Shown piece after piece: positions 25,834-33,907 of a stretch of 49,386 nucleotides of DNA. This DNA is from Clostridia bacterium (GTDB taxonomy: Bacteria; Bacillota; Clostridia; Oscillospirales; CAG-272), in the NCBI GenBank assembly GCA_017623375.1, contig JAGAPH010000032.1, forward strand, positions 1-49,386. The letters are read 5' to 3'. Numbering within the stretch: the first letter of the stretch is position 1; the number at the start of each line of letters is the position of its first letter. The notes under the pieces are model-generated. The model did no database searches, was not told the DNA's origin, and saw only the letters and a program-made list of their open reading frames with translations. The position numbers were made by a program, and so were the translations under genes.

Positions 25834-25868
25834 AAAAAGAACTGAGTTACTAAAAACTCAGTTCTTTT
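25834..25868. terminator. Bidirectional terminator between the Dlt-like operon and typA
   Basis: A stem AAAGAACTGAGTT/AACTCAGTTCTTT with a 6-base loop and A/T runs on both sides. It can serve the plus-strand operon and typA on minus. Confidence 0.9.
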
Positions 25869-25887
25869 TGTTATATATAAATTCGGA

Positions 25888-27723
25888 TTATTTTCCTGCC
25901 TCGCGGCGTGCCTTCATCATAGCCTTCATACGAAGCTCGGTGTTGAGTATCTTCTTGCGAAGTCTTATGGACTTGGGCGTTACCTCAATAAGCTCGTCGT
26001 CGGTAATAAATTCTATCGCTTCTTCAAGAGAGAAGATAATGGGAGGTGTGAGCAAAAGCTTTTCGTCAGCACCCGCGGAGCGGATAGCCGTCAGCTGCTT
26101 TTTCTTGCAGGGGTTGACCGCGATATCGTCATTCTTGGGGTTTTCACCGACTATCATTCCCTCGTAAACGGGAGTCTGAGGTCCAACGAAGAGATTTCCT
26201 CTCTCCTGAGTGTTGAACAGACCGTATCTCGTGGTCTCGCCCGTCTCGGACGCTACGAGGGAGCCTGTAAATCTCATTGTTACCTCTCCGCGGTAGGGCT
26301 GATATCCGTCGAATATGGTGTTCATTATACCTTCGCCGTGGGTAGCCGTCAGAAATTCCGAGCGGTAACCGAACAGACATCTTGAGGGGATAAGGTATTC
26401 TATTCTCATGCGGCTGCCAAGGGGATTCATTTCAAGGAGATCTCCCTTACGCTGACCAAGCTTTTCAACGACCGCGCCAACGTAATCCTGAGGGACGTCA
26501 AGGGTAACTCTTTCCATAGGCTCGCACTTAACACCGTCTATCTCCTTAAAGAGAACACGGGGATTGGAGCAGGTCATTTCGTATCCCTCACGGCGCATGG
26601 TCTCGATAAGGATAGAAAGGTGCATCTCTCCGCGTCCTGCTACCTTGAATTCGTCCGTTGTCTCGCCGTCCTCAACTCTGAGGGAAACGTCCTTGAGAAG
26701 CTCCTTGTAAAGTCTGTCACGGAGCTGTCTTGAGGTAACGAACTTGCCCTCTTTACCCGCAAAGGGGCTGTCGTTTACCGAGAAGGTCATTTCAAGCGTA
26801 GGCTCGCTTACCTTAACGAACTCCAAGGGCTCGGGAGCGGTAAGGCTGGTTATGGTATCACCAATGGTAATGTTCTCAGCGCCCGAGAAGCAAACTATAT
26901 CTCCCATAGTAGCTTCCGTAACGGGGACACGGACAAGACCGTCTATCTGATATAGAGAAACTATCTTTGTTCTCTTGGGAGCTTCTCCCGTGTGGTAGTT
27001 GCAGATGTATGCGTCCTGATTCTGACGAATGCTTCCGCGCTCTATTCTTCCGATACCTATTCTTCCAACGTACTCGTTGTAGTCGATGGAGGAAACGAGA
27101 AGCTGAAGCCCGCCCTTTTCGTCTCCCTCGGGAGCGGGAATGTAGTTGAGTATCTTCTCAAAGAGGGGAACGAGATCGGTGCCCGCTACGTCGGGATCCT
27201 CGGTAGCAGTGCCTGCCCTACCCGAACAGTAGAGAATGGGGCTATCAATCTGCTCGTCGGTGGCATTTAGATCGAAAAGAAGCTCAAGTATCTCGTCCTC
27301 GACCTCACCGAGTCTTGCGTCGGGCTTGTCTATTTTGTTGATAACGATAATAACTCTGTGGTTAAGCTCCAGCGCTCTCTGAAGCACGAAGCGTGTCTGG
27401 GGCATAGGCCCCTCGGCAGCGTCAACGAGAAGAATAACGCCGTTAACCATTTTGAGTATTCTCTCCACCTCTCCGCCGAAGTCAGTGTGACCGGGGGTGT
27501 CGATGATGTTGATCTTAACGTCCTTGTAATGGACGGCGGTGTTCTTTGCGAGGATAGTGATGCCTCTTTCCTTCTCAAGGTCTCCCGAGTCCATAACGCG
27601 GGTAACGGTCTCCTGATTTTCGCGATAGATGCCGCCCTGCTTGAGCATTTCGTCAACGAGTGTGGTCTTGCCGTGGTCAACGTGCGCGATTATCGCGATG
27701 TTTCTCAAATCTGTTCTGATCAC
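25888..27723 (-). CDS. typA: TypA/BipA ribosome-binding GTPase
   Basis: An EF-G-like translational GTPase acting on ribosome assembly and stress adaptation. The 611 residues begin with RNIAIIAHVDHGKTTLVDEM. The G motifs are AHVDHGKT (13-20), DTPGHTDF and NKIDKPDARLGEV, followed by the TypA-specific C-terminal domain. It starts at a GTG (27723) behind AAGGAGAAAC. A TATAAT on the minus strand at 27776-27771 is a likely -10, but no good -35 is paired with it. Confidence 0.96.
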   Translation of the reverse strand: MIRTDLRNIAIIAHVDHGKTTLVDEMLKQGGIYRENQETVTRVMDSGDLEKERGITILAKNTAVHYKDVKINIIDTPGHTDFGGEVERILKMVNGVILLVDAAEGPMPQTRFVLQRALELNHRVIIVINKIDKPDARLGEVEDEILELLFDLNATDEQIDSPILYCSGRAGTATEDPDVAGTDLVPLFEKILNYIPAPEGDEKGGLQLLVSSIDYNEYVGRIGIGRIERGSIRQNQDAYICNYHTGEAPKRTKIVSLYQIDGLVRVPVTEATMGDIVCFSGAENITIGDTITSLTAPEPLEFVKVSEPTLEMTFSVNDSPFAGKEGKFVTSRQLRDRLYKELLKDVSLRVEDGETTDEFKVAGRGEMHLSILIETMRREGYEMTCSNPRVLFKEIDGVKCEPMERVTLDVPQDYVGAVVEKLGQRKGDLLEMNPLGSRMRIEYLIPSRCLFGYRSEFLTATHGEGIMNTIFDGYQPYRGEVTMRFTGSLVASETGETTRYGLFNTQERGNLFVGPQTPVYEGMIVGENPKNDDIAVNPCKKKQLTAIRSAGADEKLLLTPPIIFSLEEAIEFITDDELIEVTPKSIRLRKKILNTELRMKAMMKARREAGK

Positions 27724-27917
27724 TGCCTGTTTCTCCTTATTATCATTAGAATATATCTTTCCAACTAATTATTATACCACATTTTTTTCAAATATTAAAT
27801 ACATCAAATGACGATTTTTCACGAATTTCAAAAAAACTTGTTGTGCAAAATCACATAAATCGCTTTAACGCTCAAATTTTGGAGCCTTGCGCTTTCCTAA
27901 AAAATCAAGCACGGTCA

Positions 27918-27946
27918 TTGACATATCGGTACGTGTGTGATATAAT
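27918..27946 (+). promoter_or_regulatory. Promoter of the DUF1919 gene
   Basis: TTGACA (27918-27923), 17-base spacer, TATAAT (27941-27946). The upstream half (TCATTGACATATCG) is repeated in the promoter at 28828. Confidence 0.82.
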
Positions 27947-28032
27947 GAATAAGTAATTTGTATATTTAAGCTAAATAATGGAAAATCTGCACGATATTTA
28001 AACTATATTACATAAAAAAATGGAAGGTATTT

Positions 28033-28683
28033 ATGCGTTTAAAATCTTTATTTAATAAAACATGCGAAAGAATAGATAGAAAAATTTTATATCCTTTTTT
28101 GGCTAAAAAAAGAGCAAAGGGTTTAAAATGCACGGATTTTACAATTATTTCAAATAATTGTTGGGCGGGAAAGTGTTATGAATTTTTTGGGCTTCCTAAA
28201 TTAAGTCCTACGGTGGGAGGGTATTTCTTTGCATCTGATTATGTTAAATTCTGCGAAAATTTAAAATACTATATGTCACTTGATTTGGAAATCATTCCTA
28301 CAAATGAGTCAAAATATTACGATACTCTTCTTTCTTTGGGCCAAGAAAATGTTTTTGTTGGGATATTAGAAGATGTTGAAATTATTTTTCTTCATTATCA
28401 CAATAAAGATGTGTTATTGGAAAAGTGGAAAAGACGCGTTTCAAGGATTAATTGGGATAAATTGATTTTAAAGTTTTCCTATCAAAATGAATGTGATGAT
28501 GATTTGATTAGAAGATTTTTAAAAATAGAAGAATTTCCAAAATTTTGTCTTGTAGGAGAAAGTATAACCAATCATAGAGATGAGATTGTCTTTTGCAGAA
28601 ATAAAGGTAAAGAAACGATTGAAGAAACAGAAAACTTTAATTGGTATATTGATCCGGTAAAAATCATTAATGAAAGGTTATAA
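28033..28683 (+). CDS. DUF1919 protein
   Basis: A 216-residue protein with the DUF1919 hallmark TIISNNCWAGKCYEFFGL, then SPTVGGYFF and DYVKFCENLKYY. Members are often found in capsule or exopolysaccharide loci and are loosely described as acyltransferase-like. No activity is proven. The gene is clearly more A/T-rich than those on either side, has its own promoter and terminator, and is flanked by near-identical 17-bp promoter segments, all of which point to acquisition by transfer. Confidence 0.78.
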   Translation: MRLKSLFNKTCERIDRKILYPFLAKKRAKGLKCTDFTIISNNCWAGKCYEFFGLPKLSPTVGGYFFASDYVKFCENLKYYMSLDLEIIPTNESKYYDTLLSLGQENVFVGILEDVEIIFLHYHNKDVLLEKWKRRVSRINWDKLILKFSYQNECDDDLIRRFLKIEEFPKFCLVGESITNHRDEIVFCRNKGKETIEETENFNWYIDPVKIINERL

Positions 28684-28755
28684 AAAGAATTTTCTTTTTA
28701 ACATTTGTTTTTTGCTTGCTGTTAATTACCAGAGAATCACGTATTTGAATTGAAA

Positions 28756-28803
28756 TGCTCTGTACCTACAAGTATATTTTGCGTACAGAGCAAATTGTTT
28801 TTT
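28756..28803 (+). terminator. Terminator after the DUF1919 gene
   Basis: A 10-bp stem TGCTCTGTAC/GTACAGAGCA with a 17-base loop, followed by AATTGTTTTTT. Confidence 0.75.
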
Positions 28804-28827
28804 ACTATGTTTGATTTAATACAGTCA

Positions 28828-28856
28828 TTGACATATCGACTCTGTTGTGCTATAAT
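28828..28856 (+). promoter_or_regulatory. Promoter of the HAD-rimO-pgsA operon
   Basis: TTGACA (28828-28833), 17-base spacer, TATAAT (28851-28856). Confidence 0.85.
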
Positions 28857-28892
28857 TATATGAGAATGTTTTTTAAGGACAGTGAAAAAGCA

Positions 28893-29540
28893 ATGAAAAA
28901 GAAGCTTTTGATATTCGATCTTGACGGCACTATAGCCGATACTATATATTCTATCCGTGACGGCGTAAATCTTGCCATGGACAAATACGGCTTTCCACGT
29001 AAGACCTACGAGGATATAAGGCTGGCAATAGGAAACGGAGCGCGAGAGCTTATAAGAAGGTCAATGCCCGAGGAGCAGAGCCGTGACTCTCTGCTTGTTG
29101 ATAGGGTATTTGCCGATTATGACAAGCTGTATGCACTGACCTATGCCAATATAGATGGTTGCTATGAGGGCATGAGCGAGGCAATGCACGTGCTCAAGGA
29201 GCGGGGGTATGTGCTGGCAGTGCTTTCAAATAAGCAGGACGGGTACGTCAAGAAGATAATAGATATGCTTTTTCCCGACGGTACTGTAAGCTATGCGGCG
29301 GGACAGACCGAGCTCCCGCGTAAGCCCGATCCCACAGTGCCTTTGATGATAGCGCGGATGTTCGGCGCAAGACCCGAGGAATGTGCCTTTATAGGCGACA
29401 GTGAGGTGGACGTCAAGACCGCGAAAAACGCGGGAATGACGGCAGTGGCGTGCTCTTGGGGATACCGCCCGCGCGAGGCGCTGGCAGACGCTGACTTTTT
29501 GCTCGGCGCTCCGTGCGAGCTTGCCGATCTGTTTCAATAA
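28893..29540 (+). CDS. HAD-family phosphatase (phosphoglycolate-phosphatase-like)
   Basis: A 215-residue haloacid-dehalogenase hydrolase with motif I FDLDGTIADT, a helical cap, motif II VLSNKQDGYV, a lysine in RKPDPT and motif IV FIGDSEVDVKTAKNAG. It resembles Gph, which removes phosphate from 2-phosphoglycolate, but substrates of this subfamily are hard to predict. I chose ATG 28893 behind an AAGGACA site; upstream in-frame starts at 28860 and 28866 fall in or next to the -10 region of the promoter. Confidence 0.85.
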   Translation: MKKKLLIFDLDGTIADTIYSIRDGVNLAMDKYGFPRKTYEDIRLAIGNGARELIRRSMPEEQSRDSLLVDRVFADYDKLYALTYANIDGCYEGMSEAMHVLKERGYVLAVLSNKQDGYVKKIIDMLFPDGTVSYAAGQTELPRKPDPTVPLMIARMFGARPEECAFIGDSEVDVKTAKNAGMTAVACSWGYRPREALADADFLLGAPCELADLFQ

Positions 29541-29564
29541 AATTTTTACACGGAAGGAAATAAC

Positions 29565-30917
29565 ATGAAGGTTGGATTTGTTTCTCTCGGTTGTCCCAAA
29601 AATCAGCTTGACACCGAGGTAATGCTTCATGAGGTCGCCGCGGCGGGATATGAGATAACTCCCGAGGAGACCGAGGCTGATGTTGTTATAATCAACACCT
29701 GCGGCTTTATAGAGAGCGCAAAGAAGGAGTCTATCGACAATATTCTGGACATAGCGTGGCTTAAAAAGCACCGTAGCTTGAAGGCGATAGTCGTCACGGG
29801 CTGTCTTGCGGAGAGATATCGAGAGAGCATACTTGACGAGCTGCCCGAGGTGGACGCGGTGCTGGGTGTGGGAAGCATACATAACATCGTTGAGGCGATA
29901 GAGGCGGTCACTGTAAAAAAGAAAAAAGGCTCAAAGTGCAAGTATACGTCCTTCGAGGATAAGGAAACGGTAAGGCTTGGAGGAGACAGAATACTTACTA
30001 CTGCCGATTATACCGCATATCTCAAAATTGCCGAGGGCTGTGACAACCGCTGCGCTTATTGTGCTATACCCGCTATAAGAGGTAAGTTCAGAAGCCGTCC
30101 TATGGAGGAGCTTATTGCCGAGGCAAAGCAGCTGGAGGCATTGGGCGTAAGAGAGCTGAATATCGTGGCGCAGGATATCACAAGATACGGTCTTGATCTT
30201 TACGGAGAGTACAGACTTGCCGATCTTCTTCATAAGATAACAGAGGCAACGGAGATACCGTGGATAAGATTGCTTTACTGCTATCCCGATAAAATAACTG
30301 ACGAGCTTGTGGCAGAGATGAGGGATAACGACAGGATACTTAAGTATATCGATCTGCCCATTCAGCATATAAGCGACAGAATGCTTAAGGCAATGAACAG
30401 ACACGGCGACAAGAAGATGATCTGTGACGTTATTGCCAAGCTTCGCCGTGAGATCCCCGATATAGTAATACGAACTACCTTTATCGTTGGCTTCCCCGGG
30501 GAGACCGAGGAGGATTTCGAGGAGCTTTGCGAATTTGTTAAGGAAACTAAGTTCGACAGGGCAGGGGTGTTCACCTACTCCCGCGAGGAGGATACGGCGG
30601 CGTACGACTATCCCGACCAGATCGACGAGCAGATAAAGCAGGACAGAATGGATCTGCTCATGCGCGAGCAGCTTGAGATAAACGAGGCTAACAATCAGAA
30701 GATGCTTGATAAGATAATCACGGTCCTTTGCGAGGATTACGATCCGGTCAGTGAGGTGCATTTCGGAAGAAGTGCTGCTGATGCCCCCGAGATAGACGGC
30801 AAGATATATTTCCGTGCCGAGGGCAGGATAGCGCCGGGATCCTTCGTCAAGGTCAGGATCAGAGAGGTCGTGGACTATGATCTTATTGGCAGAGCATTAA
30901 CAAGCAATAATAATTAA
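29565..30917 (+). CDS. rimO: RimO, ribosomal protein S12 methylthiotransferase
   Basis: A radical SAM enzyme that adds a methylthio group to the conserved aspartate of S12. The 450-residue product has the N-terminal iron-sulfur cysteines Cys10, Cys46 and Cys80 (VSLGCPKNQLDTEVM, NTCGFIESAKKESID). The radical SAM motif is EGCDNRCAYCAIP (Cys159, Cys163, Cys166). A C-terminal TRAM domain follows. The KKESID stretch separates RimO from MiaB. It is in an operon with the HAD gene and pgsA. Confidence 0.95.
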   Translation: MKVGFVSLGCPKNQLDTEVMLHEVAAAGYEITPEETEADVVIINTCGFIESAKKESIDNILDIAWLKKHRSLKAIVVTGCLAERYRESILDELPEVDAVLGVGSIHNIVEAIEAVTVKKKKGSKCKYTSFEDKETVRLGGDRILTTADYTAYLKIAEGCDNRCAYCAIPAIRGKFRSRPMEELIAEAKQLEALGVRELNIVAQDITRYGLDLYGEYRLADLLHKITEATEIPWIRLLYCYPDKITDELVAEMRDNDRILKYIDLPIQHISDRMLKAMNRHGDKKMICDVIAKLRREIPDIVIRTTFIVGFPGETEEDFEELCEFVKETKFDRAGVFTYSREEDTAAYDYPDQIDEQIKQDRMDLLMREQLEINEANNQKMLDKIITVLCEDYDPVSEVHFGRSAADAPEIDGKIYFRAEGRIAPGSFVKVRIREVVDYDLIGRALTSNNN

Positions 30918-30930
30918 GGGGGACTTTAAG

Positions 30931-31560
30931 ATGAAAATGAATCTACCTAATAAGCTGACCGTGCTCAGACTTTGTCTCGTACCTGTTTTACTTATAGTAG
31001 GAATGCTTTCGGAAAGCATAATTCCTTTTTACGTTTCCTGCGTAGTATGTGCGGTGTTGTTTATCGGCACGTCAGTTACTGATATGCTTGACGGAAAGAT
31101 AGCGAGAAAGCACGGACTTATCACTGATTTCGGAAAATTCCTCGATCCCGTTGCCGATAAGTTTATGGTTATAGGCGCACTGTTCGTAATACTATATAAG
31201 TTTGAAAACCTTAAAACCATAATGATATTTACACTTATTATCGTTGTATTCCGCGAGCTTGCGGTAACGTCCATGAGACTTGTAGTATCTACGGGAGAGG
31301 GAATAGTTATCGCGGCGAACAGCCTTGGAAAGATAAAGACCGTTTCCCAGATAGTCGCTATCTCCACCGTTTTCCTTGAACCGGTGGTTCAGGCTATTGC
31401 TAAGCTTATTGCCGAGCTTATAACGGGAGACACACTTGCTTGGAGAACTGACATTATACCACTGACATGGGCATCGATCCTGTTCTCCGTAGTCATGACC
31501 GTTTGGTCGGGTGTAAACTACATAAAGTCCTATTGGAAATACCTCGACCCACAAAAATAA
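30931..31560 (+). CDS. pgsA: Phosphatidylglycerophosphate synthase
   Basis: CDP-alcohol phosphotransferase making phosphatidylglycerol phosphate from CDP-diacylglycerol and glycerol 3-phosphate in the membrane. The 209 residues carry the full family motif D51-MLDGKIAR, then G68, D72 and D76 (GKFLDPVADK). Several membrane helices are evident. It follows rimO by 13 bases, a common pairing in Clostridia, and is closed by a terminator. Confidence 0.94.
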   Translation: MKMNLPNKLTVLRLCLVPVLLIVGMLSESIIPFYVSCVVCAVLFIGTSVTDMLDGKIARKHGLITDFGKFLDPVADKFMVIGALFVILYKFENLKTIMIFTLIIVVFRELAVTSMRLVVSTGEGIVIAANSLGKIKTVSQIVAISTVFLEPVVQAIAKLIAELITGDTLAWRTDIIPLTWASILFSVVMTVWSGVNYIKSYWKYLDPQK

Positions 31561-31568
31561 AAGCACAG

Positions 31569-31599
31569 GAAAAGCCGCCAAAACATGGCGGCTTTTCTT
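31569..31599 (+). terminator. Terminator of the HAD-rimO-pgsA operon
   Basis: Stem AAAAGCCGCC/GGCGGCTTTT with a 7-base loop, ending in TTTTCTTG, 9 bases after pgsA. Confidence 0.92.
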
Positions 31600-31608
31600 G
31601 TAAAAATC

Positions 31609-31637
31609 TTGCAATTTTGAGATGGCTGTGATATACT
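31609..31637 (+). promoter_or_regulatory. Probable promoter of the 207-residue hypothetical gene
   Basis: TTGCAA (31609-31614), 17-base spacer, TATACT (31632-31637), right after the pgsA terminator. Confidence 0.55.
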
Positions 31638-31686
31638 TATATCGAGATGTAAAAAGATCAAATAAAACATAAAGGGGCTTACCGAA

Positions 31687-32310
31687 ATGACAGAGGTTGA
31701 AAAGATAGCATACGCAAAATCCTTTATTGATAAATTGGCAAACGGAATAAACCCATTGGACGATACTCGTGTTCCCGATGATGATATTGTAAACAACGTC
31801 CGCCTTTCACGTTGCTTTTTCTATGTGTCTGCAATTCTTCAAAAAGAGATAGACAGAGAACTCAGAAAAGCACCGAAGGAAAATAAGCCAAAACGGCTTC
31901 CATTCTCGATCACTCCCGAGCAACTCGAAAATTTTGAATATACGTCAACTCCTATTTCGGCTACCGCTATGGCAAGGAAAATAAATTGGTTGGTCAGAGA
32001 AGATATTGAAGAAAGGAAGATTGAAAAATTTTCGTATCGAAAGATAAATTATTGGCTGCATGATATCGGAATGATCGAATGGCGAGAGTGGAACAACGGA
32101 AAGAAAAAACGCTTTCCAACACCTGAGGGCGAGTCGATCGGTCTTATTTTGCAGATCTGGGAAAATTATGGTAGGAAGTCTCCTGTGATTTATCTTTCAG
32201 AAGAAGCTCAGCACTTTATTATCGATAACATGGAAGCGGTAATGGCTGCTGAAAAAGAAAACTTTTTTCCTGTACAAGAGGAAGATGACGACGAAAGCCT
32301 TGAGATTTAG
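31687..32310 (+). CDS. Hypothetical protein, 207 residues
   Basis: I do not recognise a named family. The N-terminal third (SFIDKLANGINPLDDTRVPD, then VNNVRLSRCFFYVSAIL) looks helical. The middle and C-terminal parts (ISATAMARKINWLV; INYWLHDIGMIEWREW; RFPTPEGESIGL) resemble winged-helix modules. The tail is very acidic (EEDDDESLEI). No signal or membrane segment is seen. ATG 31687 has an AAAGGGG site. It stands alone, converging on the AraC-type gene. A regulatory or nucleic-acid-associated role is a guess. Confidence 0.55.
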   Translation: MTEVEKIAYAKSFIDKLANGINPLDDTRVPDDDIVNNVRLSRCFFYVSAILQKEIDRELRKAPKENKPKRLPFSITPEQLENFEYTSTPISATAMARKINWLVREDIEERKIEKFSYRKINYWLHDIGMIEWREWNNGKKKRFPTPEGESIGLILQIWENYGRKSPVIYLSEEAQHFIIDNMEAVMAAEKENFFPVQEEDDDESLEI

Positions 32311-32374
32311 GCAATTCGGATAATACTCGAAGCAAAAATGCAAAATATACCAAGCGGGCAGAAAGACCGACGGG

Positions 32375-33217
32375 CTACAAGTCCGACTGTCGATTGGAAT
32401 TTCTGTATTGGGTCGGAGTGAGTCCTTCATGCTTTCGAAAGACAGTGCAGAACTGCGCTCGCTCGGAAAAGCCAGCTTCCGCCGCTATCGCATTGATCGA
32501 GAGAGACGTGCTTCTCAAAAGATGCTTTGCGATACGAAGTCGTTCGAGTATTACGGCTTGATGAAGTGTTATCCCCGTGCTTTCCTTGAATATACGGTTG
32601 AGATAAAAGGAATGATATCCAAACTCAGCAGAGATATTCGAGTTGTCTATGTTCTTGTCGTAATTTTGACGGATATAAAGAGTTATACGCTGCACAAGCT
32701 CGGGGACGGCACGTGTTTTTTCATTCATACATTGCGCCATGTAGCAAAGCACATCCTTTATTATGGCTGATGTTGCGGCATCGGAAAATGGGGTAGGGAA
32801 GCTGAACAGAGATAGACATTTCTGAAATTTACTTTCCTGCTCAAAGGCGCCTTCTGCTATTATAGGCTGCGCAAGCTCCGAGGGAGGATCATTTTCAAAA
32901 ATGAGCGAGGGATCAAAATGATTGAGGCTGTCAAGCGGATTGATAGCCTTTTTTTGATCTGATTTATTTCTCGTCATGTCAAAATTAAGCACAATTACCT
33001 TTACGTTTCCGTCAAAATAATACGGTGTGTCGGGGCGAAAATATATAATAGCTCCCGCGCTTACGTTAGCAACTCTATCAAGATAGAAAAATTTTGCCCG
33101 CCCCTCTATTATGTAAAACAGACGGAAATCGTAAGCTCGGCAGAATGGGACTGAGGAAAGGACCGAAGGCTGAAGCGCCGCGTGCCGCATGAACGGATTG
33201 ATGTCACATAGCTGCAT
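32375..33217 (-). CDS. AraC-family transcriptional regulator
   Basis: A 280-residue regulator with an N-terminal cupin-like sensor (about 1-140, VSAGAIIYFRPDTPYYFDG) and a C-terminal pair of helix-turn-helices (about 175-275, FGYHSFYLNRIFKESTGITL; INAIAAEAGFSERAQFCTVF; GLTPTQYR). This layout is typical of sugar-responsive activators. It is divergent from the YgjV/glycosidase-like operon and shares a symmetric promoter with it, so it probably controls that operon. Confidence 0.9.
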   Translation of the reverse strand: MQLCDINPFMRHAALQPSVLSSVPFCRAYDFRLFYIIEGRAKFFYLDRVANVSAGAIIYFRPDTPYYFDGNVKVIVLNFDMTRNKSDQKKAINPLDSLNHFDPSLIFENDPPSELAQPIIAEGAFEQESKFQKCLSLFSFPTPFSDAATSAIIKDVLCYMAQCMNEKTRAVPELVQRITLYIRQNYDKNIDNSNISAEFGYHSFYLNRIFKESTGITLHQAVILERLRIAKHLLRSTSLSINAIAAEAGFSERAQFCTVFRKHEGLTPTQYRNSNRQSDL

Positions 33218-33266
33218 ATATTACCTCATAAGTTTGTTTTTTTAACTTTTTGGTTTGTTTTGTATA

Positions 33267-33298
33267 TTGATTATATCATAAAAAAGATGTATAATCAA
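33267..33298. promoter_or_regulatory. Perfectly symmetric divergent promoter
   Basis: TTGATTATA (33267-33275) and TATAATCAA (33290-33298) are a perfect 9-bp inverted repeat. On plus, TTGATT (33267-33272), 17 bases, TATAAT (33290-33295) drives the YgjV operon. On minus, TTGATT (33298-33293), 17 bases, TATAAT (33275-33270) drives araC. The two promoters occupy the same 32 bp, so RNA polymerase binding in one direction excludes the other. Confidence 0.8.
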
Positions 33299-33370
33299 TA
33301 CACAAATAAAAATCATTGGTGAACTGATCAAAAACAAAAATTTTCATTGAATTTAAGAGGAGAAGCTTAT

Positions 33371-33907
33371 ATGATACACAGAGAGCTGATAGGCGAGGTG
33401 ATCGGCTTTGTGGCGGCTGTTACGGGATTTTTTATATTCCAACAGAAAAAGAGAAAAAACATACTTCGGGTGAAATTTATCTGTGACATTCTCTGGACTG
33501 CTCATTTTCTGTTTTTGGGAGCGTATTCGGGAATGGCGATAAGCGCAGTGGGCTGTACACGTGATATGATATTTTATAAAAAGGGCGAGGAGCAGAAGAG
33601 AAACAAAGCTTGGTTGTTTGTTTTTTTGACCGTTAATATTATTTCTGTGTTCCTTTCATGGAAGAGCATATGGAGCATCTGCTCACTTATTTCAGGTATT
33701 CTGGCAACTATTGCATTCTGGAACAGATATCCTATGCGTATAAAGATATTTTCTTTTATCGTCTGCATATCGCAGATGACCTACGGTATAGCCATAGGCT
33801 CGTACGCGGTGATGCTCAACGAGACTATAGCGATAACGTCAATATTGGTGTTCTTTATAAGATACTTTAAAAGCAAAAAAGGAGAAGTAAAATGTCAGAG
33901 ATCGTAA
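33371..33907 (+). CDS. YgjV-family membrane protein
   Basis: A 178-residue polytopic inner membrane protein with about six hydrophobic segments and the features of the YgjV family: VAAVTGFFIFQQKKRKNIL, then CDILWTAHFLFLGAYSGM and a second half of similar pattern. The function is not established. ATG 33371 is chosen for its GAGGAGA site at 33357-33363. Its last 16 bases overlap the next gene, so the two are translated together. Confidence 0.78.
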   Translation: MIHRELIGEVIGFVAAVTGFFIFQQKKRKNILRVKFICDILWTAHFLFLGAYSGMAISAVGCTRDMIFYKKGEEQKRNKAWLFVFLTVNIISVFLSWKSIWSICSLISGILATIAFWNRYPMRIKIFSFIVCISQMTYGIAIGSYAVMLNETIAITSILVFFIRYFKSKKGEVKCQRS

